Origin: Obelidium mucronatum
Lineage: Eukaryota; Chytridiomycota; Chytridiomycetes; Chytridiales; Chytriomycetaceae
Length of the DNA: 20,078 bases
Assembly (NCBI GenBank): GCA_025765595.1
Contig: JAIVFH010000439.1
Coordinates: 1 to 20,078, forward strand
Reading direction: 5' to 3'
Shown here: positions 9,237 through 19,900 of the stretch, piece after piece
Layout of the letters: each line of letters starts with the position of its first letter
Position numbering within the stretch: the stretch's first letter is position 1
Made by a program: the position numbers and the translations under genes
The notes under the pieces: generated by a model
What the model was told of the DNA's origin: nothing
What the model saw: the letters and a program-made list of their open reading frames with translations, nothing else
Database searches by the model: none

Positions 9237-10314
9237 ATGGTATGTCTTTCACCACTCCTGCAAATAGATTAAACTCATACGCGTTGTCCATCAAAAGTTC
9301 CGTCTAGATCCAGATACGTAAGTTCAAAATACTTCTGTGGCGTCAGCAGCTTTAGAACTCACATGAACCAGTTTCAAGAAACTCCATCCACAAGAGTTCC
9401 ACAGGCGGTTCCTTGGGAAGGGGGTCCGACCGGATGGAAGAGAAGGCCTGATGAGCTGGCGGACACCCAGCATCCACAGAGGTATCGCTATCTTTGTGTT
9501 TGTTTCGTTCTACTCAGGATGAACTAAATATAAGTTCTGCAGGATCCATCACCACTTGTAATGGAAGCGCGCTGGTTCGAATGGGAGGAACAGCTGTGAT
9601 TTGCGGTGTCAAGGCTGAAGTTGCCATCCCCGACACAAACCACCCCACCACTGGATTTCTTGTTCCCAACGTTGATTTTCCTCCTATTGCTGGATCCCAG
9701 TTTAAGCCAACTGCACCTGGAGAGTTTACTCAAAGTATCAGTGAAATGATTTACCGAATTGTGAAAGGGTATGGTTTTTTGTTTTTTTAGTCTGTTTGAG
9801 TCTTTGATCTTACACATTTCGTAGAAATAACGTCTTGAACCTGGAATCTCTATGCATCGAGCCTGGAAAAGCTGTTTGGACGCTCCACGTAGATATCGTG
9901 TTTTTGAATTATGAAGGGAACCCACTCGATTCTGCGTTATTGGCCCTTACTTCAGCTCTGGCAGATACAAAACTGCCTCGGGTTATTTACTCCGAAGTGG
10001 AAGGGACTGTTCGAGCCATAGAATCATTCAAGGAGCGAAGTGTGTCATTGGAGCTGAAGAGAATCCCGTTTGCTGCGACTTTTGGAATCTTTGAAGGGCC
10101 AGAAAATGTGGAGGCTGGGAAAGCAGGCTCGAAGGCTGCTATGGCCGATCCTACGGAGGAGGAAGAATCAGTGTTGTTGAGTACCATAACGATTGTTGTT
10201 GATGGTAAGAGTGAGGATTTGATGGGGACCTTTGGGGGACAAGTTCCCTTGCCTCTGTTGGATATCTGTATCTCCCAGGCAAAGAAGCGAACTCTTGAAA
10301 TCAAGAAGCTTTAA
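9237..10314 (+). CDS. RRP43: Exosome complex subunit RRP43 (EXOSC8 homologue)
   Basis: The well-supported exons are 9268-9317, 9372-9481, 9543-9768 and 9825-10314. With an ATG-only first exon (9237-9239) the protein has 292 residues. The RNase PH fold is clear: FHRRFLGKGVRPDGRE, then GSALVRMGGTAVICGVKAE, then LVPNVDFPP and GKAVWTLHVDI. The spacing and NVDFPP match the Rrp43/EXOSC8 branch. In the family, this is one of six RNase PH-like ring subunits of the RNA exosome, which processes and degrades RNA in nucleus and cytoplasm. The eukaryotic ring subunit is not catalytic. The start is uncertain: joining ATG to exon 2 needs an intron of only 28 nt (9240-9267). An ATG at 9242 joined through a weaker GTTGTC donor is the alternative. 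The 3' end converges on NDUFS8, with 76 bases between stops. Confidence 0.85.
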
Positions 10315-10355
10315 GTTATTTGAAGAAGAAAAAACATAAATGTGTTGGTATTTCT

Positions 10356-10361
10356 TTTATT
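10356..10361 (-). terminator. Polyadenylation signal for NDUFS8
   Basis: TTTATT on the plus strand, AATAAA on the minus strand, 30 bases beyond the NDUFS8 stop. It lies inside the 76-base convergent spacer with RRP43, so that spacer must serve both 3' ends. Confidence 0.45.
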
Positions 10362-10390
10362 TTGAGGGAACAGTCCAGGAAAAATAGGAT

Positions 10391-11383
10391 TTAGCGGTAC
10401 AAGTAATCAGCCTTCAAGTTACGTGCGATTTCAGGCTCCCACTTGTCTCCATTTGCCAACAGCTTTTCCTTGTTGTACAGCAATTCTTCGTGAGTCTCAG
10501 TGGCATATTCGAAGTTGGGGCCCTAATTTCGAGTTTCAGTGTTCCAGGACTCACAAAAGAGAAACACTCTGTAATTTCCTCCTCTCACCTCGACAATAGC
10601 ATCTACAGGACAAGCCTCCTGACACATTCCACAGTAAATACACTTTGTCATGTCAATATCGTAACGAGTAGTACGACGGGCACCGTCTTCACGTGGTTCA
10701 GATTCAATAGTAATAGCCTGAGCAGGGCAAATAGCTTCGCAGAGCTTGCAAGAGATGCAACGCTCCTCACCTAAACAGCATGAACAAACACAAAAAGTAA
10801 GCCCAGACTCCACCAAAAAAAAACAATAGAGCGCTGCACTGCCCCATACCAGTCGGATATCTTCGCAAAGCATGTTCCCCTCGGAATCGAGGACTCAAAG
10901 GACCCTTCTCGAAAGGGTACATGATAGTGTAAGGCGTCTTGAACATTTGTTCAGCTACAAGCCACATTGTTCGCAGGATTTCAGTGAGAAAGAGGTGTTG
11001 CGCGGCTCTTTTTTTGGTTTTTTTTTTCGGGGGGGCGGAAGGCGATGTACGGTTATTTTGTCGTCGTTTGTGATCTGTACTGTGACTGTCGTTCAAACAT
11101 GAAAGCCCACTCACTTGTCGAGAGTGCCCTCCCTGTACTCGGCAGATTTAGCAGCCGCATCAAGACGGTGTCTGCGAGAAGCCTGGACAGAGTCCTGTCT
11201 AAGATGGGTTGGGGTTGTGTAGAAGCGAACGGCAATAGGTCCTAAAAAGAACCAAATCAGTCTCCCGATCCAGCAGCAGCAGCAACACCTCTGATGAGAG
11301 AACTCACTCGCCACTGGAAATGCTGCAGGGCGCCCAACAACACTGGCGAAGCTGCGTTTAGCAAAGATGCCAATTGACTGCAT
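10391..11383 (-). CDS. NDUFS8: NADH:ubiquinone oxidoreductase subunit NDUFS8 (NuoI/TYKY, complex I)
   Basis: Five exons on the minus strand: 11308-11383, 11115-11241, 10850-11007, 10589-10770 and 10391-10522. They give 224 residues. The N-terminus ([19 protein letters not shown]) is rich in Arg and Ser and lacks acidic residues, as expected for a mitochondrial targeting peptide. Diagnostic NDUFS8 sequence follows: [17 protein letters not shown] and [20 protein letters not shown]. Two complete 4Fe-4S motifs are present, with cysteines at 125/128/131/135 and 164/167/170/174. In complex I these hold clusters N6a and N6b, which pass electrons in the peripheral arm toward ubiquinone. All expected residues are intact and the length is normal. 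The gene shows that the organism has aerobic-type complex I. The NAD kinase gene lies just upstream on the same strand. Confidence 0.96.
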
Positions 11384-11403
11384 TTTTTAGCCCTTTTCCT
11401 TTT

Positions 11404-11409
11404 TTTATT
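11404..11409 (-). terminator. Polyadenylation signal for NAD kinase
   Basis: TTTATT on the plus strand (AATAAA on minus), 75 bases past the NAD kinase stop and 21 bases before the NDUFS8 start codon. The 100-base spacer 11384-11483 therefore combines a 3' end and a promoter. Confidence 0.4.
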
Positions 11410-11483
11410 CAATGTCATTTTACGCGATCGACTTGAAGCTATCAACAAAACGAGATTCAAACACATTGCTTGCGATTTTATTT

Positions 11484-11927
11484 TCACAGTTTTGGTGCAG
11501 GTGCACGATTCTTTTTTTGAGGTTTGCGAACATTCCAGCCCAATGATGACACAAGTGAGTTGAACCAATCTACAAAACAAAACAAAAGTTCGTATCTGTA
11601 AGTGTATGCAGCCCATACATGGTGCCGATGAAAAAAAATTACCTTTTGACGACGACTCTCGACAAATACTAGGAAATGGTGAAGACACTGCAGTTCGAAT
11701 GACAACCGAGTTACCTTCCTTGAGTTCAAATCGATCGCGTCCATCAAATGATATCTAGATTTTTTGTTTCTTGAGTTATAAAAAGAGTTTTGTCCCTTTT
11801 TTTCTTTCTTTTGAATTACCCATGCAGTGCTTCGGGCATTGTGAGAAAGACTGAGACGGAGGTCCAAACTGGAAGGTAACAGCATAGGTCGGGCAGTGAG
11901 AGTGTGTGGGCAAATTGGAGTAACTGT

Positions 11928-11978
<51 letters not shown>

Positions 11979-13268
11979 ATCAGAAACAAGACGTGGGGGG
12001 TTTCTTTTCAAAGACAGTATGAATATGAATGCCTACCAAGAACAGAAGACTTTGACGGATGAACAAGCGGCCCCCCGGCACTCAAGTTGTATGCTGTCGA
12101 TCCAGTTGGTGTTGCTATCACCAGACCATCTGCAAGCACTGTTGAGATATGATCCCCATCTCCACTGATTCATCATGGAATTTGATGTCAGATAATTAAA
12201 TCATTGCAACAGAAACATTTGCTTAAATTGTGAGAGCACTTACAACAGATCCAAGTTAACCATTGTAGAATTGACACCACGATCCACTACAACCTAGTAT
12301 TTTTTTAAAATATCGTAAGCAAATTATGATGTTTTGATTAATCATGATATAGATTGCTCACCTCGTTCAAGACTTTCCGAGAAAACACCAAATCACCCAA
12401 TTCAGATTGTGGAGAGTCAGAGGCATGATTCTTATGGTACACATCAGCCTGTAACCGCATTCTCAAGTTCATATGCTGTGGTTTCCCATCCAAGATGTCT
12501 TTGAGAACTGTTTCATATGTATTGTGTTTGAAGACTGTCAAGAATCCAAGAGATCCCAAGTGAAAAGGGATAATGGGCGGTACTCGATCCTACAAAATTA
12601 TATCAAAAAAAAAAGAACATGCTCATGTGTCCAAAAAGTGACTTTAACAAACTTGAAAAAGACTGCTCGTGTATAAAACAGTTCCATCTCCTCCCAACGT
12701 AACAACCACGTCAATATCATTTCCATGGAGAGAGCAATACTCTGGATCCCAATGACTTATCATATTCGGGTATTTTGAAGATAGTTCAGCTGGAAAAACA
12801 AAAAGGAATTCGCGATTAGATCTAGTTAGATCTTTTCGCAGATCGGTGAACCAAACCATCCATAGCCACCCCAGGTCCAATCTTTGCCTCCACTCCACGC
12901 TGGGCCAAGAATTCAGCCATCGTGAGGGTTAGATCTTCAAGGTTAAAGTGTGGGCGTGTCACAATCAGAACTCTCTTAATGTTTGGAATTGAGATTTTGG
13001 AGGACCGGGTATCATTCAGCGCCTGGCGGAGTCTTTTTGAGAAGAGCTCCTTGTTAGATTGAAACTTCAAGATTGTACCCTGGGATTTCAATTCTTACAT
13101 TGACGAAGAAGTGGCATAGTCAGCGATGGGCAGCAGCGACTGCTTGCTTGGACCACCAGCAGCTGTGGCTGGTTTCTTTGCGGTTGAATGCATTGGGAGT
13201 GTGCTGATGCGGCGGGAGGCTTTGAATCGAAGCGCGTGGTAGAGATGTGTTGGATTTCGAGGAAACAT
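11484..13268 (-). CDS. NADK: NAD kinase (ATP-NAD kinase family)
   Basis: Nine exons on the minus strand: 13099-13268, 13032-13032 down to 12857, 12653-12789, 12362-12589, 12244-12293, 12037-12164, 11820-11923, 11643-11754 and 11484-11569. They give 396 residues. The enzyme phosphorylates NAD to NADP. Family motifs are all present: LGGDGT at 147-152, the LNEVVVDRG block near 235-243, ATPTGSTAY at 271-279, SAGGPLVHP after it, and TPICPHTL near 298-305, then [10 protein letters not shown]. The N-terminus ([20 protein letters not shown]) is basic with no acidic residue, so mitochondrial import as for yeast Pos5 is possible. A second Met at residue 26 could give a cytosolic form. The intron between exons 6 and 7 (11924-12036) carries a 49-base homopolymer. 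Exon joins all keep frame. The weakest are the ends of exons 1 and 2. Confidence 0.92.
11929..11977. repeat. 49-base T homopolymer in NAD kinase intron
   Basis: Uninterrupted run of 49 T on the plus strand, thus 49 A in the NAD kinase pre-mRNA. It starts a few bases from the acceptor of the intron 11924-12036 (CACAG at 11924-11928). Length is likely unstable between cells and between sequencing reads. Confidence 0.95.
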
Positions 13269-13455
13269 TATTTCGTGATTTGAATTTGCAAACTGTCTCA
13301 AAACTGCCGGCTATGGCAGGGCTTCCGAATAATTATGTCAGACGGATGAAGAACTGCACCTATTTTGCCTGCCCATTGTGGGGTGACTGCAAAAAAAAAT
13401 AGCTGTTTTCATTGTTGGCTTCAGCCACCATAAAGGCAGCTTAACTTGAACCACC
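13269..13455. promoter_or_regulatory. Divergent promoter between NAD kinase and class C GPCR
   Basis: A 187-base spacer between two divergent start codons. The GPCR start has a favourable context (CCACC before ATG). I see no other clear element. Confidence 0.4.
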
Positions 13456-16400
13456 ATGAATTTGATTCTATTGAGTCTGCTGCTGCTGCCAGCATGTATT
13501 GCAGCAGGTTCGAGTCCAGAAAAGGCGGGCTCTTCTTTCTCGATAGCTGTCGTTGGCCCCTTTTCGTTATTTCCCAATGTTACGCTGAATGGTTCTCTTG
13601 TTACTGGAGGCATGGATAGCGGGAGATTAATTGCAGATTATGCAAACGAAAATTACGACAATGATTCTAGCAATCTCAAGTCCTTCTTCTGGGAGCAATT
13701 GATGGTTTCGTTTGCGATTGAAGATGTCAACAATGACATGACCGTGTTTCCAAATACAACCATCCATGTGAAGCGGTTCAACAGCTTTGACCTGAAAAAT
13801 AGAGGAGCCTCGGGTTATGCTGCTCAAGTCGCTCGAGAAATATTTGAGGATCACAAGGATGTTATTGCAACTGTGGGAGCCATCAGCCCACTCTTTCAGG
13901 AATTGCAATCGTATAATAATGTATGAAGGCAATTGGAATCATTTTATGAAGCAGCAAAAACACGTTCAACTCATTTCAACGTATTAGATTCCCACCTGCG
14001 GAGTCGGAAAGTCCAACCCAGAATTTCTAAACAAACAAAACTATCCATTCTATTTTTCCACGCAATCATTCTCTGGAAGTACACGAGCCGTAGTATCTCT
14101 TCTATCCTATTGGAATATTACGAGAATTGCCCTAATTACAGACACTGGCTCCCAGGAACTTATCAACGTGCTGCAGCGACGAGGCATACAAATTGTGTAC
14201 AAATACAACGCCAAGAAAGTGTCGGCTGATGGAATCGAAGATATGGGAAACTTTATTCAGTATTACGATGCTCGATATATTGTTTTGGACACGAGATCTG
14301 ATGTCGGCGGGTTGATTTATTTTACACTTTCTGCGTATGTGCCCCAGACCTCCCAATTAGGTTAATGCTATAGAAAATATCTCACTTTTTGATTAAGGCT
14401 AAAGCTGGCTGTCGGCCCAAAGTTTGTTTGGTTGGCTTTGAAGCCCCCACTCCCGATGCCACAGGGCGAACAAAGTGCGTTTGAATCTCTACGACGACCC
14501 TGATTAAACATCTACAATTAGTTTTCGGTGTTGAATCTTCAAAGTCTCTTAAGGGCTTGATTTTGCTTGCTGCTGCCAATGAGCCGTCTCCATACATTGG
14601 CGAAATGTATAAAGGATTGGAGTCCCAATTGAACAGAATCGTATCTTCGTTTGGGTACTGTCATTAATTAAAAAAAAGAAGGGGATTCTGACTGAAATCT
14701 TGAACCAGAGTGACATTCAATGAAACACACAGATTCTACCCTCGGAATGGCCCGGCAGCCTATGATTGTGCACAATTACTTTCTCGAGGGATATATAAAA
14801 CAATGCTGCGAAATAAGATGTCTGTCCGTATGTTGGCCTCTGGTGGAACAGGTTCACTCTTCAATTTTACAGCCTTCGTGAATACAGGTCAGTGTAATAC
14901 AGTCAGCATGTAAGACTCGCCTCCTCTGAAGAGCTGTGATGACAGGATATAATGGGTTTACTGGAAATCCAGTGAGGCTGAACAGGCAAACTGGCGAACT
15001 CAGTGCGTAAGTGCAAGCAAACTGTTGTTGGCTTAACTAAACGTGTTTTAGAACGCCGCTGGTGTTTTACGCTGATGACAATTACCAATACAAATGTTTG
15101 TAAATATTTGAATTCGTTGTTTTTTGTTAAGACTGTATTTAATTGAAAAACCAGTGTTTGGTGTCTTCACACAACCAAATGCCACTTCAGTCAACAATCG
15201 CAGCAACACAAGTACCCAATGGACTTCTGAAAATCAAGCTAATGGAAATTGGAGCAGATATGCAATGCTTTTTGAGTCTGTAGCGGGGGTAAAGCCAGTA
15301 TTTTACGATGGGACGACGAATATGCCTGATGATGGAAGAGAAGTTCCAACAGTCTTTACTGACTCTATTATTCCACCTTATTCCGAAATTGGTATTAAGT
15401 TGCAGGTATTCGAAGGGCTCGGATTTGCTCTTTGCGCTTTATATCTGGCAGTTCTGATCAAATTCCGAACATTAAAAGCTGTTAAAGCCGGAAGCGTCAA
15501 ATTTACATTTATCACAATATTGGGGGCGCTTTTGGAATATTCGACAAACGAATTGCACTTGAACTACCCTTCTCCGACCAAATGTTATTTGTCTGTTTGG
15601 TTCAAGTTAATGGGGTTTATCTTAATATTCGCTTCTGCGATCGTGAAAAATCGTAGAATCTATTTAATATATTCGGGCTTCAAATTGACCAAGAAAAAAG
15701 CGTCCGATTGGTATAATTTGCTGCTGCTGTGTTTTCCCGTTGGGCTAGAAATCGTAAGTGTTGTATGAAGAACGCCTCAATCGCTCACGGATGCTTTTAG
15801 ATCCTTTTAACGGGATGGACAGTTTTTTCAAATATTACGATTCAGAAATCTGAGCGGCCTGATGCTCTTGTTCGGGAATTCACTTGTACATATGGCTATC
15901 CATATTCACAAACAGGTTTTATTTTCGAGAATATCCTCACATGTTACAACGCTATAGTTTTCCTGGCTACACTTGTAGTAACAGTCAAGCTACAAAACGT
16001 TTCCGGCATTCATTCAGAGTTTTCGTATCTCGTCATTGTGACGTCGTCTTGTATTGTTGGTTTCATCCTCGACCATTTGCTTAAACACAAAACGAAACTG
16101 GAGATCGATTATCAATTTTTGCAAGCCACAATCATTTGGGTCTTGACAACTCAAGCGGTACTTTTGCAGTTCGCAACAAAGGCAACAGCGGTATCATATG
16201 AAATAGCAGATCAATTACAGAAACGCATTTCGGGACTTCAAAATAGCGCCATTAAAAAGTCAAAGAAGTCACTCATTCCCGATTCTCCTCAAGCTAAACA
16301 TCTCCCTTCATTGTCTCAGACGTCACCACCAATAGAAACCGAAGGAGTTTCAATGAAAGGGAAATCCAAGTCTCTTTCATCCTTGAACCGTGCTGGAAAA

Positions 16401-16903
16401 GTCGCGTCTGTATCTACACTGAATGGTGTTAAAGTGCCAGTCAAAAGCGGCCAGGTAGTACTTGCAACCAATCTTCACCACGCAAATAGTATGCCGCGGT
16501 TATTTCCGAACCATTTGCGTACCACTGAGTTTGGATTTGACAGCAAGGTATATTGATCTCACTTGAAGAATACCGAACTGATTGATTGAATACATAGTTC
16601 CACGCCGTGTACAAGTTTGAATCCATGTTTGCAAAGTGGAATCACGTGTGGGTTTCGGTGGGGAAGGTGCGCGGAACAATAGTGATCTTACTTTTGCCTG
16701 CTGAGGATGACACAGACTCGCCTAGCCGCGTTTTTTCAGAAGTGGGCGGTAAGCACACCCGGACAGTGGAAACAATAGTAGCAGGTTCTATCCAGCAGTA
16801 TCGCGTAAAGTTGACGAGCGGAAATCAAACGCTAGTGCTAGATTTTATAGATCTCACACAGTTTAAATTGTTTGATGAGTGTGTGGACAAGTACACAAAA
16901 TAG
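13456..16903 (+). CDS. Class C G-protein-coupled receptor (GABA-B/mGlu-like) with C-terminal globular module
   Basis: Ten exons: 13456-13920, 13988-14334, 14398-14474, 14522-14654, 14709-14887, 14946-15006, 15052-15095, 15155-15753, 15801-16547 and 16598-16903. They encode 985 residues. A signal peptide (MNLILLSLLLLPACIAAG) leads into an extracellular ligand-binding Venus-flytrap domain of the ANF-receptor type (about 30-440), with blocks such as WNITRIALITDTGSQELI and many N-glycosylation sites. Seven membrane helices follow at about 519-765. The paired cysteines expected in class C receptors are visible before TM3 (KCYLSVWF) and in extracellular loop 2 (EFTCTYG). No cysteine-rich linker is present, as in GABA-B rather than mGlu receptors. 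A Ser/Lys-rich tail leads to a compact final 100 residues, described in the findings. Class C receptors signal through heterotrimeric G proteins. The ligand cannot be told. The exon 7/8 border (15095/15155) is the least certain join. Confidence 0.9.
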
Positions 16904-16936
16904 CTTTCTTATGATTCGTTTTATTCATCAAAAAAA
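16904..16936 (+). promoter_or_regulatory. 33-bp spacer between GPCR stop and ABC transporter start
   Basis: Only 33 AT-rich bases lie between the GPCR stop codon and the next ATG on the same strand. No AATAAA is present in it, so the GPCR mRNA probably ends inside the transporter gene, or the transporter promoter lies inside the GPCR's last exon. Confidence 0.5.
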
Positions 16937-19900
16937 ATGGGTTTGTTGTTTCCAGTCGCGGGACTACTTTCGCTGGCATCAGCGGTTGTCCAGGGCTACG
17001 GGCTATTCGAAGCCGAAGACTTTGATTCCTGGCGGGTGACTTTGACGATTGCCTGTTTGGGACTGGGTGTTGTTCTGACATCTCGGCTGACGTCATCCAC
17101 ACGCTTGACTCTTCCTTTCCTTTCGTTGGCGTCGTTGTTCCAGTTTCTGATTTCGATAGCATTCAACGAATTCATCGAGGACTTGTTTGGGGCTGTGGCA
17201 TTTGCGTTAAGTGCACTTGCCGTGGTCGGGTTGCTCAAAGTTGTTCCTGATGAGAGCGGGTACCAAGAGGTCTGGCGTCTCACATGTCTGCATATCCAGT
17301 TTAATGGATTTAATTAGATTAGCAACCAAGGATCGAATCCCAAGCCCAGCCAATCACTGTTTTCAATCTTCACTTTCGGATTTATGTCGCCATTGATGAA
17401 GCGGGGCACCGAACAGAAGGTCACCCGATTCGATCTTTACGATCTTGATAAAGAAAACAGGGCCCCGCATTTGTTTGGGTTGTTTGAGGCGCGTTATTAT
17501 GGAAACTTGACGGAATCTAGCAATTTGGTTCACTTTTTCAGATCATTGACTCCTTACTTTGGCTGGCCTTTTATTGTTTCGTGGGGGTTCCTCTCTTTAA
17601 GCATTTTTATGGAGCTGTCGCAACCAAAGCTAATTGAATGGACCCTTGGTTACTTGACGGATGAGTTGGCTCCAGTGGATCAGGGATATCGGCTTATTGC
17701 ATTTGCATTTGTACTGGCAGTGCTCTCACCACCGCTTAAGGAACAATACTTCAACTGCATGCTTGTGACGGGCATCAAGATTCGAACTGGTCTCGTTGGC
17801 GCAATCTACAAGAAAGCTCTTCGCCTTTCCCCTTCGGCCAAACAGGAATTCAGTCAGGGATACATCCAAACATTGCAAGCTGTAGATGCTGAAACAATTA
17901 ACTTGCTTCCACGTCAAATTTATAATGGAATGTTCAAGGCTTTGGTTACGTTGACAGTGGTCTTCTATTTGCTGTATCAACAAATCGGACTGGCGTTTTT
18001 ACCTGGATTCTTGATTGTCCTTCTTTCATCGCCTATTCAACTTCAATTCACAAATAGAAGTGGTATCATGGCTGGAAAGCGACTGCAGGGTATGCGTTCA
18101 ATGTTGCGGGCAATATATTAATGTTAACAATTTCAACAACAGCGATGGACAAGAGAATCCGCTTAATGGGAGAAACTTTGAAGGGAATGCTGGTTGTTAA
18201 GTTTAACTGTTTGTCTGGACCAATGAAAACAGCAGTTACGTCTTGAAGAGTATCTGTTACATATCTTAACCCTCCCGTACCTCAGATTAAGTCTTTTCGT
18301 CTTAAAGAAATGGATTTTATCAGAATCTCCCTTATGTATGAGTCAATAGGATCAATCATTTGGCAACTCCAACCATTTCTGATTGCCCTGTCTTGTTTTG
18401 GAACATACATGGTGGTCCTCGGAAACACTCTAACTCCTCAGAAGACTTTTACTACATTGGCTCTCTTGGGAATGATGAATCGACCAATGAATTGGCTGAG
18501 AAACTTGTTTGTCCAGATGAAGAAGATTTTGATCAGCGGACGCAGAATTGATGCGTTTCTGAAAGCGGAAGAGATACAGAGTGCTAATGAAAATGAATTT
18601 GCTGAAAGTGGCTTTGTCAGAATCGTGGACAAAATTTCTTCGTCGGAAGAGGAAGGCACAGTTGCGGTGTTTGTCAGAAATGCGAAAAGTGCGTGGTGCA
18701 AATCAGACCCTGTTTGCATTCAAGTGGATCAAATCGCCATCAAGCAAGGTGAATTATTGGCTGTTGTTGGGAGAACTGGCGAGGGCAAAAGTTCCTTCAT
18801 TTCGATGCTACTGGGTGAAATGGTCAGTGTCAGTCAGTTTTTACTTCTTCTCTGAATAACTTTACAGTACTTGATATCCGGTATCGTCAAGATCTACGGA
18901 AAAGTGGCGTACGTATCTCAGCAATCATGGATCTTGTCTGGAACTATTCGAGAGAATATTCTTTTCGGTCGCCCCTTCGATGAATCAAAATACGCCTCTG
19001 TCCTTGACACATGCGCTCTTTTTCGAGACTTGGAACTTTGGGAAGCCGGTGATATGACGGAAATCGGAGAACGTGGTATCAATCTTTCTGGGGGACAAAA
19101 ACAAAGAATCAGCTTAGCTCGGGCTATATACAGCGACGCCGATTTATTCTTTTTCGATGACCCACTTTCAGCTTTGGACGCGCATGTGGGGAAGCATATC
19201 TTCAACAAAGTACTAAAAGAAGATGGTGTCTTGAAAGGAAAGACAAGAGTCATTGTCACGCACGGAATACATCATCTTCCTGCTGTGGATCGGATCTTGC
19301 TGATAAAGGATGGCCAAATTCTTGAAAGGGGGACTTATTCTCAGCTGGTAAAGTTGGGTGGGGAGTTTTCAAAGCTAGCAGCTGTGATGGTCGCCGATGA
19401 AACAAAGATGAGAGATGCTGGAAACGATGCTACAAAAACGGGCATCGATTGTTGAAGATGATGATACTTTCGTTGAGATTCAAGATGTTTCTGCGAAAGT
19501 TCCTGTGAAGAGCTCGCATGGCCAGTTGGTGTCAGAAGAGGAACAAGCAGAGGGCTCTGTCGGTTGGGGAGCGTACAAACAATATGCTGCAGCCTTTTCT
19601 TTGCGCGGACTTGTTTTCTGTTTTATTCTAAGCTTTTGAGCAACGGATTCCAAATTTGCGCCAGTTGGTGGCTGGGAGTCTGGAGCACTGAATCTCCCGA
19701 GAATCAAATTGAAGGAATTGGCTTTTACTTCGGAGGTCTATTCTGTCATTATGATACTTGTGGCAATCTGCGGATCGGTTTACACGTATTCGTTCAGAGC
19801 AGTTTACGCTTTAAGGTTAGCGTTTGCGACAATTCCTCAAAGGCAAACTTATTTCTTGTTTAGAGCCGCAACTGTTTTGCATGACAACATTCTCGATGCT

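Noticed and set aside
8463..9237. Long plus-strand frames (143 and 236 codons) over the triplet-repeat region
   Set aside because: They arise because the repeats avoid stops on both strands. The products are poly-Ser and poly-Arg runs, while the minus strand gives a spliced gene that continues into clear coiled-coil coding exons.
11484..12011. Single frame of 175 codons with a poly-lysine run
   Set aside because: It reads through NAD kinase introns, including the 49-base homopolymer. The family alignment supports separate exons 7-9 instead.
13033..13098. A 19-nt intron after the first exon of NAD kinase
   Set aside because: The join runs into a stop. The 66-nt intron with a CTAAC branch site and the acceptor at 13033-13034 restores the frame.
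15100..15131. A 32-nt intron in the GPCR between exons 7 and 8
   Set aside because: It is possible by frame, but a 59-nt intron (15096-15154) with a GTTTGT donor and CCAG acceptor matches intron sizes elsewhere and gives a better receptor sequence.
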